A stretch of 7,404 bases of DNA from Minisyncoccota bacterium (GCA_020052135.1 JAGVPS010000027.1:1-7404); one strand, 5' to 3'. Counted from the stretch's first letter, positions 1 through 4,570 are shown. Program-made: numbers and translations. The notes: a model not told the origin generated them from the letters alone.

Positions 1-2
1 AA

Positions 3-22
3 TAGCGTACATGCGTACGCTA
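3..22. repeat. Short perfect palindrome at window edge
   Basis: TAGCGTAC (3-10) and GTACGCTA (15-22) form an 8-bp perfect inverted repeat around the loop ATGC. No T-run follows on either strand, so it is not an obvious intrinsic terminator. It lies just past the end of the RadC remnant and could be a DNA palindrome or a weak transcription end for the minus-strand unit. Confidence 0.5.
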
Positions 23-23
23 G

Positions 24-141
24 TCAAGCAACATGGGGGATAACTATAAGGATCCCCTCTTCGTTTAAGACTTATATATCCTACTTTACCTACAATGACG
101 TGATCAAGAAGCTCGATGCCTAAAAGCTTACCTGCATCGCC
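24..141 (-). pseudogene. RadC (JAB/MPN domain) C-terminal remnant
   Basis: Read on the minus strand from 141, the frame gives GDAGKLLGIELLDHVIVGK, then VGYISL. This is the signature C-terminal end of RadC/JAB-domain proteins, where an (A/V)GxLLGIExLDHxIxG stretch precedes a short YxSxxExGxL tail. The tail is out of frame: removing one A from the AAA at about 77-79 restores SLNEEGILI and a stop at 24-26. The catalytic N-terminal part of the domain, with its HxH...D metal site, is missing, because the remnant begins exactly at the stop codon of the dehydrogenase gene (141-143). It is therefore both 5'-truncated and frameshifted and cannot be functional. The likely history is replacement of the upstream part of a radC-like gene when the dehydrogenase gene arrived. 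The family match is from memory of the motif and not from a search. Confidence 0.6.
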
Positions 142-935
142 TACGAGAGCAGTACGCCGCCATCGACAACTACTTGCGAGCCAGTCATATAGCTTGAAAG
201 ATCGGAGGCGAGAAATAGGGCAACTTTGCCGATATCATCGGGCTCACCCATACGCTTCATCGGAATTTTTTCCATGAATTTTTTGAGAATCGCTTCTAGG
301 CCTGGGGATGCGGGTTTACCAGCTCCAGTCCCCGGCGTGGCAATCCCGCCCGGAGCGATGGCGTTCACCTGAATGTTATGCGGCGCAAGTTCAAGCGCGG
401 TGTTTTTCGTAAAGCCCCAGAGACCATGCTTTGAGGCGTCATAGACGGCGAGACCGACGGACGATGGGTGTAGAGCGTCAACCGATGTGATGTTTATTAT
501 TTTGCCGCCTCGCCCCTGCTTAATCATCTCTTCCGCCACTGATTTCGTGAAAAGAAAAACACTCTTGAGATTGACGGCTAGAATTTTTTCGAAATCAGCT
601 GGCGTCATCCGCATGACGGGAATGATTGGATAGATACCGGCATTGTTAACGAGAATATCAACGCCTCCATAGGTACTCACCGCAAATTTGGTTGCATCCG
701 TAACTTGTTTTTCATCAGAAACATCGGTTTTTACAAATACTGCTTTCCATCCGTTGTCACTCAATTCTTTGGCGGCTTTAGCGCCGACTTCTTCGTTCAG
801 ATCGGCAATAACCACATTCGCGCCAGCTTCAGCTAGACGGTAGGCAATACCAAAACCAATGCCCATGGCGCCACCGGTCACGATTGCCGTCTTGCCGCTT
901 AGATTTACAAGTTGCAGTGCGGTTGGTAAATTCAT
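141..935 (-). CDS. SDR-family NAD(P)-dependent oxidoreductase
   Basis: A 264-residue classical short-chain dehydrogenase/reductase, full length for the family (about 250 aa). The Rossmann cofactor motif TGGAMGIG is at residues 20-27, the acidic D45 at the end of beta-2 (IADLN) suggests NAD(H) preference, D71 sits in the DVSD motif, and NNAG is at 97-100. The catalytic tetrad N122, S151, Y165, K169 is complete (YDASK at 165-169). The PG motif after beta-6 is at 195-196 and the C-terminus ends in the usual MTGSQVVVDGG pattern. It should be an active cytoplasmic alcohol/ketone or 3-oxoacyl-type reductase; the substrate cannot be read from sequence. The start at 935 has no Shine-Dalgarno site but overlaps the stop of a possible 17-codon leader (ATGA overlap). 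A candidate promoter is at 992-1020. The gene ends directly against a RadC remnant, suggesting insertion or rearrangement. Confidence 0.93.
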   Translation of the reverse strand: MNLPTALQLVNLSGKTAIVTGGAMGIGFGIAYRLAEAGANVVIADLNEEVGAKAAKELSDNGWKAVFVKTDVSDEKQVTDATKFAVSTYGGVDILVNNAGIYPIIPVMRMTPADFEKILAVNLKSVFLFTKSVAEEMIKQGRGGKIINITSVDALHPSSVGLAVYDASKHGLWGFTKNTALELAPHNIQVNAIAPGGIATPGTGAGKPASPGLEAILKKFMEKIPMKRMGEPDDIGKVALFLASDLSSYMTGSQVVVDGGVLLS

Positions 936-985
936 ATTTTTTGAGTTCGGGAAGCTTTTGTAATGTTAATCACGCAACCCTTCAT
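932..985 (-). CDS. Candidate 17-aa leader ORF coupled to SDR gene
   Basis: ATG at 985-983 opens a 17-codon frame (MKGCVINITKASRTQKI) whose TGA (934-932) overlaps the ATG of the dehydrogenase gene in an ATGA arrangement. The ATG falls six bases after the predicted -10 hexamer, at about the predicted transcription start, so it would be a leaderless start. The arrangement suggests delivery of ribosomes to the SDR start, which has no Shine-Dalgarno site. It may be chance: the peptide is short, has no recognisable motif, and the frame remains open further upstream. Confidence 0.25.
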   Translation of the reverse strand: MKGCVINITKASRTQKI

Positions 986-991
986 GGTCTT

Positions 992-1020
992 AGTATACGC
1001 TTTTCTGCGGCATTGAACAA
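992..1020 (-). promoter_or_regulatory. Candidate promoter for SDR unit
   Basis: Minus strand: -35 TTGTTC (1020-1015), 17-bp spacer, -10 TATACT (997-992), predicted start near 985. The -10 matches five of six consensus positions; the -35 is weak. It overlaps the -35 of the opposing promoter, so the two may compete. Confidence 0.4.
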
Positions 1021-1041
1021 TCGTCCAAAGTATCATATTAT
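1013..1041 (+). promoter_or_regulatory. Candidate promoter for membrane-protein pair
   Basis: Plus strand: -35 TTGAAC (1013-1018), 17-bp spacer, -10 TATTAT (1036-1041). The predicted start is at about 1048-1050, essentially on the ATG at 1050, so the transcript would be leaderless, consistent with the absence of any Shine-Dalgarno site. Confidence 0.45.
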
Positions 1042-1049
1042 ATTGGTGT

Positions 1050-1523
1050 ATGCATTTTTTAATAGGTTTACATGCCGGTTTTGGAGAGCTGGGTGCTCTG
1101 GCTTTTCTCTGGGTGGTGATAGAACTCATAAATCCAACGGATGGTCGAGTTCGCCGCGCAACCAAAGTCGCTTGTTTTGGCGTGATTCTTCTTTTTCTGT
1201 CATGGATAACCGGTGGTTACTATTACCTTACTAATTATCAGGTTGCGGTGAAAGCGCTCATAAAGGCCGGTCCATATCCGTGGGCGCATAGCGTCATAAC
1301 AGAGGTAAAGGAGCATGTTTTTATGTTTCTTCCTTTTCTTGCCATCGTCGTCTGGGGAATCCTTAAACAATACGGAACTGCTCTTGTGGAGGATAAAAAA
1401 AATCTCGCGCGATCGGTTTTGATTCTTGCCGCGTTTATATTTCTACTGTCTTTCCTCATAGCCGGAATGGGCTACCTAATCTCAAGTGGCGCGCGGAGCG
1501 CGCTTGAACAAAAAATATTATGA
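1050..1523 (+). CDS. Four-helix integral membrane protein, unknown
   Basis: A 157-residue protein with four predicted membrane helices at about 8-27, 40-60, 91-108 and 122-145, separated by charged loops (GRVRRATK at 32-39, and KQYGTALVEDKKN at about 106-118). Histidines lie at or near helix boundaries (H8 in the first helix, H80 before and H89 at the start of the third), a pattern that could bind haem or metal, but no known motif confirms this. I do not recognise the family. It overlaps the next gene by ATGA (1520-1523), so the two are probably co-translated and may form a complex. A promoter with near-consensus spacing ends right at the start codon, implying a leaderless mRNA. No signal peptide cleavage site is evident; the first helix is probably a retained anchor. 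Confidence 0.8.
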   Translation: MHFLIGLHAGFGELGALAFLWVVIELINPTDGRVRRATKVACFGVILLFLSWITGGYYYLTNYQVAVKALIKAGPYPWAHSVITEVKEHVFMFLPFLAIVVWGILKQYGTALVEDKKNLARSVLILAAFIFLLSFLIAGMGYLISSGARSALEQKIL

Positions 1524-1822
1524 GAATAAACACAACCGCGTTGGTTCGGTCTGCGGTGGCAACTATCTGGTTTGTGGCAGTGGCGGCAGTAGCCAGCGAG
1601 ATATACGCGCCTCTAAAGAATTTTTTTGTTAGCGTTGCCCGCCATCATTGGACCGGTAAAAGTGTTTTTGCAATACTTATTTTTTGCGTAGTATATCTGG
1701 CGTTATATAAAATGAAGGAATCAGATAGCCCTACTAAGTCCATCCGAGGCTTACTGATACATACGGTTCTTGCCGGCTTGCTTATCGCTGGTTATTTTAT
1801 CTGGCATTACCTCTCGGCATAA
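1520..1822 (+). CDS. Three-helix membrane protein, unknown
   Basis: A 100-residue protein with three predicted membrane helices at about 11-31, 48-64 and 77-97. The loop between the first two contains a striking ARHHWTGK segment (residues 40-47), and H81 and H96 lie at the ends of the third helix. Together with the upstream partner this gives a small membrane pair rich in histidines and aromatics, reminiscent of redox membrane subunits, but that is only a structural impression. The start is fixed by the ATGA overlap with the preceding stop, indicating translational coupling. The gene ends eight bases from the convergent ORF at 1831, with no intrinsic terminator visible between them. Confidence 0.75.
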   Translation: MRINTTALVRSAVATIWFVAVAAVASEIYAPLKNFFVSVARHHWTGKSVFAILIFCVVYLALYKMKESDSPTKSIRGLLIHTVLAGLLIAGYFIWHYLSA

Positions 1823-1830
1823 AAACATTC

Positions 1831-1977
1831 TTAACGAAATTCCACTTCAAGCTCTTCATCTTTAGAAAGTTCTCGCAAGATTGGCTGAAGTGCCTTAAAA
1901 GCCTCGCTACCCAATTCTCGAGATATTAATGTTTTGCCAAATTTTTCTATATGTTTATATACCCAACTTAACACCAT
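1831..1977 (-). CDS. 48-aa STAS/DUF4325-like ORF, possibly truncated
   Basis: The frame starts at ATG 1977-1975 inside the last codons of the HicA-like gene (about 10-nt overlap) and ends in TAA at 1833-1831. An in-frame stop just upstream excludes an earlier start. The central stretch GKTLISRELGSEAFKAL followed by a helix and a short ELEVEF strand resembles the first half of STAS-like DUF4325 domains (SRxLGxEhF...hxhDF). It stops where that fold would continue, so it may be a half-domain, a degraded gene, or an unrelated small protein. Its overlap makes it the third gene of the hicB-hicA operon. The residue pattern looks like real coding sequence (amphipathic helix, no low complexity). Its role is unknown; a regulatory partner of the toxin pair is one possibility. 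Confidence 0.5.
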   Translation of the reverse strand: MVLSWVYKHIEKFGKTLISRELGSEAFKALQPILRELSKDEELEVEFR

Positions 1978-2219
1978 AGAACGTCAAAGATTTGCTTTTC
2001 AGAAAATTTACATACTTCCTGTAAAAAAGTTCTTACAAAATCCCAAACGAGACCACGTTTCAATGGCTTCGTACTTGGAATAACAGTCGCTTTTTGGGTA
2101 GCAATGTGAGTTATTTTGATAACGTGCTTGCTCGCTTTTGTAACAAAACAACCCCCTAACTTCTTACATGCTTGTTCGATATCTTCAAAGGAACAATCTG
2201 CGTACTTTGGATAGTCCAT
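1968..2219 (-). CDS. hicA: HicA-like toxin, double-stranded-RNA-binding fold
   Basis: An 83-residue protein matching the HicA/YcfA layout: an N-terminal helix (11-21), the LGG turn (21-23), a strand with the active-site region VTKASKHVIKI (26-36), a second strand (ATVIPS, 44-49), and LKRGLVWDFVRTFL (53-66) corresponding to the conserved xLkxGtlrxIl helix. HicA toxins cleave mRNA and tmRNA using a histidine in the GSH or GGKH motif. Here the segment is ASKH, with H32 the likely catalytic residue and the usual Gly replaced by Ala29, so activity is likely but not certain. A C-terminal extension (67-83) with Cys70 and Cys83 is longer than minimal HicA. It starts two bases after the hicB stop without a Shine-Dalgarno site, implying coupled translation from the antitoxin gene. 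Confidence 0.72.
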   Translation of the reverse strand: MDYPKYADCSFEDIEQACKKLGGCFVTKASKHVIKITHIATQKATVIPSTKPLKRGLVWDFVRTFLQEVCKFSEKQIFDVLWC

Positions 2220-2221
2220 TA

Positions 2222-2554
2222 CTAAATTCTCTGTAGTTCGCGGATATTTTCTGGATGCTTCTGTAGAATGTCATCTAAAGTATATTTTTCTGGTTTTTGC
2301 TCATTCACACTCTCTCTAAGAGAATCTACTGGAAGATAACTGCCAAATTCAGAAATAAATTTTTCTGGCACTTCGTAGTAGGCATATATCGCTTGCGTAA
2401 GAACATCAAAAAGTTCCTGTAGAGTTTCTCCTTGCGAGGAGCAAGGTATCTCTACAGTTTTTGCCCAATAACCTCCCTCTTCAGCCTTATGAATCGTTAC
2501 CTGTAGGGTTTCTGGGAGGAGAGATTTTAAAATGATTTTTTCCTCTTGTTTCAT
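2222..2554 (-). CDS. hicB: HicB-like antitoxin
   Basis: A 110-residue protein with the HicB partial RNase H fold: strand LQVTIHKAEEGGYWAKTVEIP (17-37), the SQGETLQELFDVLTQAIYAYY segment (40-60) equal to the conserved xxGdTxeEAhxnhxeAhxxyh, then a divergent C-terminal tail (61-110) with no visible ribbon-helix-helix or HTH motif. HicB proteins bind and block their cognate HicA and commonly repress their own operon. I chose ATG 2554 because it lies eight bases after a TGGTATAAT extended -10, starts the conserved domain at normal distance, and avoids a hydrophobic extension of 38 residues reaching to 2668 that would lie across the promoter. It is first in the operon (antitoxin before toxin), and a 6-bp inverted repeat at 2574-2587 upstream of the -10 is a candidate operator. 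Confidence 0.78.
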   Translation of the reverse strand: MKQEEKIILKSLLPETLQVTIHKAEEGGYWAKTVEIPCSSQGETLQELFDVLTQAIYAYYEVPEKFISEFGSYLPVDSLRESVNEQKPEKYTLDDILQKHPENIRELQRI

Positions 2555-2561
2555 GGTGTTT

Positions 2562-2570
2562 ATTATACCA
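2562..2570 (-). promoter_or_regulatory. Extended -10 promoter of hicBA operon
   Basis: Minus strand TGG + TATAAT (2570-2562) is a perfect extended -10 element, leaving seven bases to the hicB ATG, so the mRNA is predicted to be leaderless or nearly so. No good -35 lies 17 bp upstream. A separate perfect TTGACA is at 2632-2627, but its -10 (TAACTT, 2609-2604) is poor. Confidence 0.6.
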
Positions 2571-2573
2571 CCC

Positions 2574-2587
2574 TTCTTAAATAAGAA
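2574..2587. promoter_or_regulatory. Candidate hicBA operator, inverted repeat
   Basis: TTCTTA (2574-2579) and TAAGAA (2582-2587) are a perfect 6-bp inverted repeat with a 2-bp gap, placed immediately upstream of the extended -10 on the minus strand. The position fits autoregulation by the antitoxin, but the 14-bp motif is AT-rich and could be chance. Confidence 0.3.
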
Positions 2588-2698
2588 CGCTGTGGAGAGG
2601 ATAAAGTTACCTTTTGTATAGTGCTTTGTCAAACCTCGTATAGATAAGAATAGTGGCAATAAATACAATTAAAAATATACCAACTGGAGAATAGATAT

Positions 2699-2728
2699 AA
2701 AGAATTTTATACTCCGTAAGTATTCTTT
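2699..2728. repeat. AT-rich hairpin
   Basis: AAAGA (2699-2703) pairs with TCTTT (2724-2728), and ATACT (2709-2713) with AGTAT (2719-2723), around a CCGTA loop with a bulge. It lies between the hicBA promoter and the tRNA-like fragment. It may serve as a weak terminator; no function is assigned. Confidence 0.35.
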
Positions 2729-2769
2729 TGTACCATTTAATTCTCACAATGGGAACCTAGCAGATTTTA

Positions 2770-2787
2770 TACCACTGAGCTACTCGC
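2770..2787 (-). other. tRNA 5'-half (D-arm) remnant
   Basis: On the minus strand this reads GCGAGTAGCTCAGTGGTA, the classical start of a tRNA: seven acceptor bases, TA, then GCTCAGTGGTA of the D-arm, which is also the internal A-box consensus. The partner GAGC of the D-stem is absent, and no anticodon arm or matching 3' acceptor half follows, so this is not a complete tRNA. It may be a truncated tRNA left by an integration event, or chance. Confidence 0.3.
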
Positions 2788-2801
2788 TATTGTTTAGAAA
2801 C

Positions 2802-2837
2802 AAAAAACTCCCGTATTAGGAAGTTCTTTGTGGGAGT
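2802..2837 (-). terminator. Intrinsic terminator of the ncRNA unit
   Basis: Minus strand: ACTCCC (2837-2832), a 19-nt loop, GGGAGT (2812-2807), then a run of T (from 2807). The 6-bp stem plus U-tract is a standard Rho-independent form, though the loop is long. The 5' arm can instead pair with the RNA 5' end (GGAGTAG). Confidence 0.6.
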
Positions 2838-2953
2838 AGCAAGCGAGAGGAAAACCTTTTTCGCTTTTCAGCCCTCAATTATTCTCTCGTTATGCTCGGC
2901 TGAACTCTTGGTGTATCCGTAAACCACTGTTGTTTTTAACCGCACCCTTCGCC

Positions 2954-2969
2954 TCCGCCAGTTGGCGGA
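2954..2969. repeat. TCCGCC/GGCGGA palindrome
   Basis: TCCGCC (2954-2959), AGTT, GGCGGA (2964-2969): a 6-bp perfect hairpin of a type dispersed in Patescibacteria genomes (from memory). Two further GGCGGA copies in tandem (2992-2997, 2999-3004) could pair alternatively with the same left arm. Confidence 0.55.
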
Positions 2970-3067
2970 TCGGGCAAATCCACCGCACAAAGGCGGATGG
3001 CGGACTTATTGCGCAACCTTGTCATCGGCAAAAGCCGATGAACACCAATTCTCACTACTCCGAGTAA

Positions 3068-3076
3068 ATTATATCA
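3068..3076 (-). promoter_or_regulatory. Extended -10 promoter of the ncRNA
   Basis: Minus strand TGA + TATAAT (3076-3068) is a perfect extended -10. The seventh base downstream is G3061, the first base of the GGAGTAG that pairs with the RNA 3' end. A weak TTCAAC lies 18 bp upstream as a possible -35. Confidence 0.6.
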
Positions 3077-3154
3077 GATTTTGTTCCGAATGTTGAACAG
3101 CCTGTCCGCATCACCTTGCCTGCCCAGCCCATCTCCAGTGACGACCTTGAGTAT

Positions 3155-3183
3155 TTTCCAAGATTTTTAAGCGGTGATATATT
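3155..3183 (+). promoter_or_regulatory. Candidate promoter of nitronate monooxygenase gene
   Basis: TTTCCA (3155-3160), a 17-bp spacer, TATATT (3178-3183) preceded by TG (extended -10). The predicted start at about 3190 gives a leader of roughly 40 nt carrying the Shine-Dalgarno site before ATG 3229. It also argues against the upstream ATG at 3187, which would lie at or before the transcript start. Confidence 0.45.
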
Positions 3184-3211
3184 TACATGAGCACAAACGT
3201 TACCCTAAAAG

Positions 3212-3220
3212 AAAGGAGGG
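3212..3220 (+). promoter_or_regulatory. Strong Shine-Dalgarno site deciding the 3229 start
   Basis: AAAGGAGGG is near-perfectly complementary to the 16S 3' end and its GGAGG core ends nine bases before ATG 3229. It is the only consensus ribosome binding site I found in the window and shifts the start 14 codons downstream of the first in-frame ATG. Confidence 0.8.
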
Positions 3221-3228
3221 ATAAGGAC

Positions 3229-4326
3229 ATGGTGCAATTGCCGAACATTTTCGTTCGCGGTCTGGATCGCGCAGTGATCCTTATCCAGGGAGGCATGGGC
3301 GCGGGTGTTTCGCTTGCGTGCCTTGCTGGCGCAGTCGCTCAAAGGGGCGGCGTCGGAACGGTGTCCTTCGTTGCCCTAGACAGGTTTGTGGAACGTCGCA
3401 TTGGCCGCACGGTGGGCCATCGTGAAGCCGCCAAGCTTGAAATCGAAGAAGCGCGGCGATTATCCATGGGGCGTGGTGCAATTGCCATCAATTGCATGGT
3501 CTTGATTGAAAAGACTTATATTCCTTCTATTGAAGGAGCAATTGAGGGCGGGGTGGATATCGTGATTGCAGGTGCGGGTTTGCCAATGACTTTGCCGGAG
3601 ATCGTAGGAAATGCGCCTACGGCGCTTGTCCCAATTATTTCTTCCGGTCGGACATTGGAGACTATCTGTCGACGTTGGAGTCGTTACGGACGGATGCCAG
3701 ACGCCGTGATTCTCGAAGGCCCGCTTGCGGGCGGACACCTAGGGTTTAAGGCCGAAGATATTCTCAAGCCAGAATTCCAACTTGAGAGCCTTTTCGGATC
3801 AGTCAAGAAAGTCGCTGTGAGAAACGGCAACTTTCCGGTCATTGTGGCAGGCGGCATCTTCTCGCGCGAAGACATCGTGCATTGGATCAATGCCGGAGCC
3901 GATGGCGTACAGATTGGCACCCGTTTTGCGGCGACGCACGAGAGTGGCGCGTCAGAAGATTTCAAACGTGCCATTGTCGCTTCACGCGCGGAGGATATCG
4001 AGGTTGCGGTAAATCCCGGGTCACCATCGGGAATGCCTTTCCGGGTCATCCGAAGTTCACCCGGGTATGTGCAGGCACTTGCTCACGGACGGCCACCTTG
4101 CTGTGATAAGCAGTACCTGCTCCACAAGGGCAAGGATGGTCGTATGACCTGCCTTGCTCTTGAGGGCTATGAAGCCTTCTGCATCTGCAATGCGCTCCTG
4201 AGTGCGGCGGACTGCAACAACACTGCAGATCTGCCCATTTTTACCGTAGGAGCAAATGCGGCGCGCGTCGATCGCATTCTTTCTGTGGACGAGTTGGTGG
4301 ACGAGCTCACGGGAGCATCACCATAA
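3229..4326 (+). CDS. Nitronate monooxygenase-like FMN oxidoreductase
   Basis: A 365-residue TIM-barrel flavoprotein of the nitronate monooxygenase/2-nitropropane dioxygenase family, related to FabK enoyl-ACP reductase. Seen motifs: IQGGMG (19-24), substrate-side INCM (87-90), AGAGLP (114-119), EGPLAGGHLGF (163-173, with H170 the likely catalytic or flavin-side histidine), VIVAGGIFSREDI (204-216) and GADGVQIGTRF (223-233) for the FMN phosphate. A C-terminal cysteine set (C291, C292, C308, C318, C320, C329) may bind metal or an Fe-S cluster, as in cysteine-tailed members of the family. I set the start at 3229 because AAAGGAGGG (3212-3220) lies at ideal spacing; the in-frame ATG at 3187 would put that site inside the gene. 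The strong Shine-Dalgarno site, higher GC and single-gene unit with its own terminator differ from neighbours and suggest transfer, perhaps from Firmicutes (inference). Confidence 0.88.
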   Translation: MVQLPNIFVRGLDRAVILIQGGMGAGVSLACLAGAVAQRGGVGTVSFVALDRFVERRIGRTVGHREAAKLEIEEARRLSMGRGAIAINCMVLIEKTYIPSIEGAIEGGVDIVIAGAGLPMTLPEIVGNAPTALVPIISSGRTLETICRRWSRYGRMPDAVILEGPLAGGHLGFKAEDILKPEFQLESLFGSVKKVAVRNGNFPVIVAGGIFSREDIVHWINAGADGVQIGTRFAATHESGASEDFKRAIVASRAEDIEVAVNPGSPSGMPFRVIRSSPGYVQALAHGRPPCCDKQYLLHKGKDGRMTCLALEGYEAFCICNALLSAADCNNTADLPIFTVGANAARVDRILSVDELVDELTGASP

Positions 4327-4345
4327 ACTTGTCGATTGAAAACCT

Positions 4346-4379
4346 GACGCCTGGCTGAGTTTTAACCGGGCGTCTTTTT
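4346..4379 (+). terminator. Rho-independent terminator
   Basis: GACGCCTGG (4346-4354) pairs with CCGGGCGTC (4366-4374), nine pairs with one G-U, an 11-nt loop, then TTTTT (4375-4379). It lies 20 bp after the nitronate monooxygenase stop and ends that transcript. Confidence 0.88.
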
Positions 4380-4394
4380 ATTATCGTTTTACGC

Positions 4395-4412
4395 TACTAG
4401 CTCAAGCTAGTA
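4395..4412. repeat. 8-bp palindrome TACTAGCT
   Basis: TACTAGCT (4395-4402), CA, AGCTAGTA (4405-4412) forms a perfect inverted repeat just beyond the terminator. There is no T-run. It sits at the left edge of the gene-poor, hairpin-rich 4.4-4.9 kb stretch. Confidence 0.5.
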
Positions 4413-4538
4413 CATTATCCTATATGGCTCGCCCTGCTCAACGATTTTCGAACTTTTGACTGGGCGGAGGAGTACAAATATCCTACCGTGGTTTTGGATC
4501 AGATGAAAGGATTACTGGCCAAGTATGAGAACCTGTAA
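4401..4538 (+). pseudogene. ORF remnant, C-terminal fragment of unknown gene
   Basis: A plus-strand frame open from 4401 (after TAG at 4398-4400) to TAA at 4536-4538 ends in FDWAEEYKYPTVVLDQ followed by MKGLLAKYENL. The composition of the last 27 residues (charged amphipathic helix, normal codon choice) looks like the real C-terminus of a protein. There is no plausible start: the only upstream ATG is in another frame and the preceding residues look random. I do not recognise the family. It is most simply the 3' end of a gene whose 5' part was lost when the terminator-bearing monooxygenase unit arrived. The evidence is compositional only. Confidence 0.3.
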
Positions 4539-4570
4539 CCCCTGATTTCCCAGCTGGTTGCCCTTGCCTG

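Larger units (their letters stand above)
2802..3061 (-). ncRNA. Candidate ~260-nt structured ncRNA, unknown family
   Basis: An extended -10 promoter predicts a start at G3061 and a terminator ends the unit near 2802. The RNA would begin GGAGUAG (3061-3055), which pairs perfectly with CUACUCC (2839-2833) near its 3' end. Inside are a 7-bp long-range helix UUGGUGU/ACACCAA (3048-3042 with 2914-2908), hairpins at 3040-3023 (7 bp, UUUU loop), 2969-2954 (6 bp) and 2904-2867 (7-bp UUCAGCC/GGCUGAA), and a 26-nt hairpin at 2866-2841. Together they make a coherent multi-branched fold. Diagnostic motifs of tmRNA, SRP RNA and RNase P RNA are absent; 6S-like closure by end pairing is present, but the branched interior does not fit 6S. 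No convincing ORF lies within. Function unknown. The 2954-2969 hairpin is a common dispersed palindrome, perhaps inserted into a variable arm. Confidence 0.5.

Noticed and set aside
932..1165. 77-aa minus-strand frame upstream of SDR
   Set aside because: It overlaps the well-supported membrane-protein gene in antisense and looks non-protein-like; only its last 17 codons are considered, as a possible leader.
2555..2668. N-terminal extension of the HicB-like gene to 2668
   Set aside because: The extra 38 residues are hydrophobic and unlike HicB, and they would lie across the TGGTATAAT promoter; the domain begins normally at ATG 2554.
2770..2787. Complete tRNA gene
   Set aside because: The D-stem partner, anticodon arm and matching acceptor strand are missing downstream.
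2802..3061. tmRNA, SRP RNA or RNase P RNA
   Set aside because: There is no tRNA-like ends or tag peptide, no GGAAG/AGCAGCC SRP core, and no GAGGAAAGTC/ACAGAA pair of RNase P; the AAGTCC and GGGTGCGGT resemblances are isolated.
3187..3228. Start of the monooxygenase at ATG 3187
   Set aside because: The ideal Shine-Dalgarno site lies downstream at 3212-3220, and the promoter -10 is only four bases before 3187.
3281..4106. Several antisense or out-of-frame ORFs within the monooxygenase gene
   Set aside because: They are shadows of a GC-rich coding region; their translations show no domain-like pattern.
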